From: Thauera sp. UBA6194
GTDB taxonomy: Bacteria > Pseudomonadota > Gammaproteobacteria > Burkholderiales > Rhodocyclaceae
Assembly (NCBI GenBank): GCA_002422685.1
Contig: DITC01000016.1
Location: 22,179 to 46,520 of the forward strand
Length of the DNA: 24,342 bases
Direction: 5' to 3'
A program made the position numbers and the translations under genes. The notes beneath the pieces were generated by a model. It ran no database searches. It was not told the DNA's origin and saw only the letters and a list, made by a program, of their open reading frames with translations. This document shows positions 20,990 through 24,342 of this stretch, in pieces (position 1 is the stretch's first letter; each line of letters opens with the position of its first letter).

Positions 20990-22096
20990 TCAGCGCCGCT
21001 GCAGCAGCAGCCCGCACTCGAGGTGGTGGGTGTAGGGGAACTGGTCGAAGGCAGCCGCCGCGGCGATGCGGTGCGTGGCCGACAGCGCGGCGACGTTGGC
21101 GCGCAGGGTCTCCGGATTGCAGGAGATGTAGAGGATGTTGTCGAAGCCCTTCGCGAGCGCGATCGTGCCCTCGTCCAGACCGGCGCGCGGCGGGTCGACG
21201 AAGAGCGTGGAAAAGCGGTAGCCGGCGAGGTCCACGCCCGCCATGCGGCGATATTCGCGCCCGCCGGCGAGTGCGTCGCTGATCTCCTCGCTCGCCATGC
21301 GCACCATGGTCACGTTGGCCACAGCGTTGTCCGCGAGGTTGGTGTGGGCGGCATTCACCGAGGTCTTGCTCATCTCGGTGGCGAGCACGCGCCCGAACAG
21401 CGGCGCCAGCGCGACGGTGAAGTTGCCGTTGCCGCAGTAGAGCTCGAGCAGGTCGCCCGCGCCTTCCGGCTGGGTGCCCATGCTCTTTGCTTGCGCGCGC
21501 GCCCAGCTCAGCATGCGCTGGTTCACGCCGCCGTTGGGCTGGGTGAAGCTGCCTTCGAACTGCTGGTAGCGCAGGCGAAGGCCGTCGACTTCCAGCACCT
21601 CCTGCACCCAATCGCGATCGAGCACGATCTTCTGCTTGCGGCTGCGGCCGATGAGCTGGATGTTCAGGTGCGCGGCGAGCGCGCGCGCGGCGGCCTCCCA
21701 GGCCTCGTCGAGCGGGCGGTGATACACCAGGCTCACCAGGCACTCGCCGCTCAGCGTGGCGAGGAAGTCGACCTGGAAGATCTTGCGCCGCAGCGGTTCG
21801 CTCGCCTGAATCGCGTCGCGCAGGCGTGGCATCAGGGCGGCGATGGGTTCGGCGGCAGCGGGGAAGGTCTCGAGCAGGATGGGCTGCTTCGGGTCCGCGC
21901 TGTCGAACATTGCGTAGTCGATGCGGCCCTCGTGGTGCCACAGGCGGAATTCGGCGCGCAGGCGGTAGTGCAGCGGCGCGGAGCGGAAGACCGCGGGCTC
22001 GGGCAGCTCGAACTCGGCGAAGTCGGCGCGGTAGCGTGCGAGCTTGGCGGCGAGCTGGTCCTCGTAGTGCGCGGGGTCGATCACGGGCAGGGGCAT
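20990..22096 (-). CDS. trmA: tRNA (uracil-5-)-methyltransferase
   Basis: Encodes 368 residues; E. coli TrmA has 366. It makes m5U54 (ribothymidine) in the T-loop of tRNAs using S-adenosylmethionine. Visible motifs are the SAM-binding LELYCGNGNFT (about 215-225), DPPRAGLDEG, and the catalytic-cysteine motif SCNPETL (about 323-329), plus the TrmA-specific N-terminus (HYRLRAEFRLWHHEGRIDYA). It is embedded between the MksE- and MksB-like genes: its start is 15 bp past the mksE stop, and mksB begins 24 bp after its own stop. In E. coli mukFEB also carries a tRNA methyltransferase gene (smtA/cmoM), but at the front of the operon. Confidence 0.95.
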   Translation of the reverse strand: MPLPVIDPAHYEDQLAAKLARYRADFAEFELPEPAVFRSAPLHYRLRAEFRLWHHEGRIDYAMFDSADPKQPILLETFPAAAEPIAALMPRLRDAIQASEPLRRKIFQVDFLATLSGECLVSLVYHRPLDEAWEAAARALAAHLNIQLIGRSRKQKIVLDRDWVQEVLEVDGLRLRYQQFEGSFTQPNGGVNQRMLSWARAQAKSMGTQPEGAGDLLELYCGNGNFTVALAPLFGRVLATEMSKTSVNAAHTNLADNAVANVTMVRMASEEISDALAGGREYRRMAGVDLAGYRFSTLFVDPPRAGLDEGTIALAKGFDNILYISCNPETLRANVAALSATHRIAAAAAFDQFPYTHHLECGLLLQRR

Positions 22097-22111
22097 GGGC
22101 TCAGTGTTCCC

Positions 22112-22825
22112 TCAGTGTTCATGTTCCGCGGCGTCTTCCTCGTCGGGCAGCACGTCGGCGAAGTCGAAGGCATTGGCCTCGGGCACGGGGTGGCCGGCGG
22201 CGGCGAGCACCTCGCCGAGCGTGCCGTGGATGATGCGGTCGGCCAGCACCCGGTAGTCGAGCGCGAGGTCGAGCAGCGGGCCTTCGCTGATCAGGCCGTT
22301 GCGGCGCTCTATGAAGCCGAGGCGGGCGAGCTTGCCGAGCATGAAGTTGCGTACCTTGGTGCGCCCGCCCAGGCGAGGGCCGAAGTCGGCGATCAGCGAG
22401 GCCTCGGTGAGCGCGCCCGAGACCGACTCGCCATGCGCGACCGGCTTGTCGGCGCCGCCGAAGAGGTCGGTCTGGCCGTCGTCGATGAGCTCGCGCCGGG
22501 TGACCTGGCGCTCGCGCTTGGGCAGCACGATCAGCGACCAGATGATCACCAGCAGGGCGATCTCGTCGCGTGTGAGGCCCATGTTGCTGGCGGCGTACTC
22601 GCGCCCGGCGCCGAACACCGGCTCGGCGAGCTCGGGCTGAAGCGCGACGCCGACATGGGCGGCGTAGGGGTTGTCGAGCAGGCGCAGGCCGACGTCGGCC
22701 AGCCGCCGGTCGAGCTCGAGGCGGAAGGTCTCGTCGACCAGCGCGCGCCGCACCAGCTTGTCGTTGCGCGGCAGCCAGCGCTGCGCGAGCAGGCGGGCGG
22801 TGAGGGTCTTGAGTTCGTGTTCCAT
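22112..22825 (-). CDS. mksE: MksE-like condensin subunit (KITE type)
   Basis: Encodes 237 residues from the ATG at 22825, which fits better than a TTG two codons earlier. It follows the kleisin stop by 16 bp. The sequence contains two winged-helix-like parts (about 60-130: GLTRDEIALLVIIWSLIVLP, and 140-200: GGRTKVRNFMLGKLARLGFI), the typical build of MukE/MksE subunits, which bind kleisin and modulate the ATPase. The acidic C-terminus ends DEEDAAEHEH. Identification depends mainly on the winged-helix pattern and on lying between a kleisin and an SMC gene, which together are strong. Confidence 0.75.
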   Translation of the reverse strand: MEHELKTLTARLLAQRWLPRNDKLVRRALVDETFRLELDRRLADVGLRLLDNPYAAHVGVALQPELAEPVFGAGREYAASNMGLTRDEIALLVIIWSLIVLPKRERQVTRRELIDDGQTDLFGGADKPVAHGESVSGALTEASLIADFGPRLGGRTKVRNFMLGKLARLGFIERRNGLISEGPLLDLALDYRVLADRIIHGTLGEVLAAAGHPVPEANAFDFADVLPDEEDAAEHEH

Positions 22826-22841
22826 GGGCAATCCAGATGGC

Positions 22842-24113
22842 TCAGGCCGGGGCGCGGGTGCGCGGCCGGACCTCGCCGAGCGTGATCGCGGCGATCTCGT
22901 CCTCGCCGACGACGGTGAGCGTGTCGCCGAACTCGACCTCCAGCGGCAGGCGCATGAAGCTGCTCACCGGGCCATCCTCCGGCCCGGCTTCGGCGCCGTC
23001 GGCGAGCAGGGCGAGCAGCGACAGGCGGTAGCTCGCCGGGGCGAAGCCACCGCCGGCCACCACGTGCTGCAGCGGCTGCGGCGCGGGCAGGGCTTCGAGT
23101 CGGTGGGTGAAATGTTCGAGCAGGCGCAGATCTTCCGCCTGTGGCGCGATCTCGCCAGAGGTGTCGTCGGCGGGCGGCAGGCTCGCGTCGACCGCGGCGG
23201 CCATTGCATCGCCCTCGAGCTGACTCTCGGCGCGGTCGAGCAGTTCGTGGCCGCCGGCCAGCAGCGCCAGCTCGGGCACGGCGGAGAAGGTGTCGGTGGC
23301 GAGCCCGGCCAGCGTCGCCGCGTCCAGCCCACGCAGCCATGCGGAGACATCCGAGGACGAGATGCCCGAGGCGCCCAGCGTCACGCGCTGCGACTCGATC
23401 TTGTTGAGCGCGCGCTGGAAGGCGGCGTCCACCCGCGCCAGGCGCGACTGCGCCAGGCCGATGCGCTGCGCGATGCGGGCGATGTCGAAGTCGACCTCGG
23501 GGTCGGCGAGCAGCTTGTTCAGGATGTCGGTGCCGCGCTCCAGCCAGCGCCCGTTGGCCGACAGGCGGCGGCGGGCGTCGAGGATGCGGAACTCGGAGCC
23601 GGAGGCGATCGCCTCCTCGAAGTGCCAGGTGAGGTCGTTGAGCTTGGACAGCAGGTGGCCGAGCGACTCGGCGTTGATGCCGCCCACCGCCTGCAGGCCG
23701 GCGAGCTGGGCGGTCAGGAAGCCGAGCTCGGCGTCCTCTTCCTCGCCGAAGCGCAGCAGCATCGCGATCGCCGCCACCGCGTTGCGGCCGATGTCGGACA
23801 GCGCGTAGTGGCCGTCCTCGCCGATCGCGAGCAGGGCGTTGTCGCGCAGGCGCTTCAACACCGTCTCGAGCTTGACCGGGTCGAGATAGGTGAAGCGCGC
23901 GCGCAGCGCCTCGGGCGCCCAGCGCGGCGCGTCCGCCTCGCGGCCGATCTCGCGCAGCACCAGCAGCCGCATCAGCACCTCGGCCTCGGTGCCGCGGAAC
24001 AGCGTGATGAAGGCGTCGAGCAGCGGGCGCGCCGAAGCCAGCGCCGCGAGCTCGGGCACTTCGTCGGCGTCCACGCCCGGGGCGAGGAAGTCGGAGAGGA
24101 AGGGCTCGGTCAA
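22842..24113 (-). CDS. mksF: MksF-like kleisin of the condensin complex
   Basis: Encodes 423 residues. The start is a TTG three bases after the prfB stop, so it is probably coupled to prfB; no better ATG lies near the N-terminus. Residues 25-125 look like an N-terminal winged helix (RPLLDAFITLFRGTEAEVLM, then LETVLKRLRDNALLAIGEDG). The centre is helical (about 130-290) and the last 60 residues form a strand-rich C-terminal domain (LPLEVEFGDTLTVVGEDEIA), which in the family binds the SMC head. The kleisin bridges two SMC heads and recruits MksE. JetA of Wadjet is a relative and cannot be excluded by sequence, but the absence of jetD nearby favours Mks. Confidence 0.72.
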   Translation of the reverse strand: MTEPFLSDFLAPGVDADEVPELAALASARPLLDAFITLFRGTEAEVLMRLLVLREIGREADAPRWAPEALRARFTYLDPVKLETVLKRLRDNALLAIGEDGHYALSDIGRNAVAAIAMLLRFGEEEDAELGFLTAQLAGLQAVGGINAESLGHLLSKLNDLTWHFEEAIASGSEFRILDARRRLSANGRWLERGTDILNKLLADPEVDFDIARIAQRIGLAQSRLARVDAAFQRALNKIESQRVTLGASGISSSDVSAWLRGLDAATLAGLATDTFSAVPELALLAGGHELLDRAESQLEGDAMAAAVDASLPPADDTSGEIAPQAEDLRLLEHFTHRLEALPAPQPLQHVVAGGGFAPASYRLSLLALLADGAEAGPEDGPVSSFMRLPLEVEFGDTLTVVGEDEIAAITLGEVRPRTRAPA

Positions 24114-24116
24114 ACC

Positions 24117-24342
24117 TTAAACGCCCTGCTTGAGGCTCGCCGCGATGAAGTCGTCCAGATCGCCGTCGAGCACGCCCTGGGTGTTGCCGACCTCGTAGTT
24201 GGTACGCAGGTCCTTGATGCGCGACTGGTCGAGCACGTAGCTGCGGATCTGGTAGCCCCAGCCGATGTCGCTCTTGGAGTCTTCCAGCTTCTGCTGCTCG
24301 GACTGGCGTTTGCGCAGCTCCAGCTCGTACAGGCGCGCCTTC
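24117..24342 (-). CDS. prfB: Peptide chain release factor 2, C-terminal part
   Basis: The last 74 codons of RF2 are in the window; the rest lies beyond the right edge. Diagnostic residues are KARLYELELRKRQ, KSDIGWGYQIRSYVLDQSRI, KDLRTNYEVGNTQGVLDGDL and the end DDFIAASLKQGV. RF2 releases finished proteins at UGA and UAA. In E. coli prfB is followed directly by lysS; here the mks/trmA operon and a chemotaxis gene lie between them. The programmed frameshift site of RF2 would be outside the window. Confidence 0.95.
   Translation of the reverse strand, partial: KARLYELELRKRQSEQQKLEDSKSDIGWGYQIRSYVLDQSRIKDLRTNYEVGNTQGVLDGDLDDFIAASLKQGV

Noticed and set aside
18173..24113. Complete Wadjet (JetABCD) defence system
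   Set aside because: No JetD-type nuclease gene is adjacent, and the 930-aa SMC size fits MksB better.

Overview
The window looks like a high-GC betaproteobacterial chromosome, most probably a Rhodocyclales-type genome (Thauera/Azoarcus relatives). That placement rests on codon use and protein character, not on a database comparison. It has two parts: an integrated element of about 14.6 kb (positions 1 to 14600), and a stretch of core chromosome running from lysS to prfB (14546 to 24342).

The element is bounded by a 25-bp direct repeat (1-25 and 14576-14600). The right copy lies inside the 3' end of lysS, so integration fused lysS to a C-terminal tail and a terminator supplied by the element. 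A P4-family tyrosine integrase sits beside the right end, and near-identical double GTACCCCC sites near both ends are candidate integrase arm sites. Almost every gene runs leftward (minus strand). In order of transcription these are: integrase; a short chimeric ORF made by a 152-bp tandem duplication; an unknown 211-aa protein; an AlpA-type regulator behind a 30-bp perfect palindrome; two unknown proteins; an Ogr/Delta-type zinc-finger late activator; a 400-bp control region; a tightly overlapping set of small unknown genes; a TOPRIM-helicase primase; and a fragment of a phage tail module. The tail fragment is an assembly-chaperone gene with an in-frame amber codon plus an apparently intact tape-measure gene. 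Two unknown genes and a terminator close the operon. The left 1.2 kb is non-coding. It holds an iteron-like array of TTTGGGGAT motifs, a purine/pyrimidine hairpin and a cluster of inverted repeats, and is a candidate replication origin. No capsid, terminase, portal, sheath, baseplate or lysis gene is visible, so the element resembles a P4-like satellite, or a reduced prophage, that carries its own tape measure.

The 400-bp control region (9947-10355) is the most intricate non-coding part. It contains two divergent sigma70-type promoters whose -35 boxes flank one inverted repeat. A leftward leader carries mutually exclusive antiterminator and terminator hairpins, followed by a three-way-junction fold. 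A rightward RNA of about 77 nt ends in its own terminator. The layout recalls P4 phage immunity, where short leader RNAs and premature termination control the primase operon.

The chromosomal part holds lysS, a divergent chemotaxis-receptor gene with a good FliA (sigma28) promoter and a C-terminal cytoplasmic sensor domain, and a minus-strand operon prfB (partial) - mksF-like kleisin - mksE-like subunit - trmA - mksB-like SMC ATPase. A complete MksFEB-type condensin set is therefore present, with a tRNA methyltransferase gene nested inside it, and no MksG/JetD nuclease gene adjoins it.
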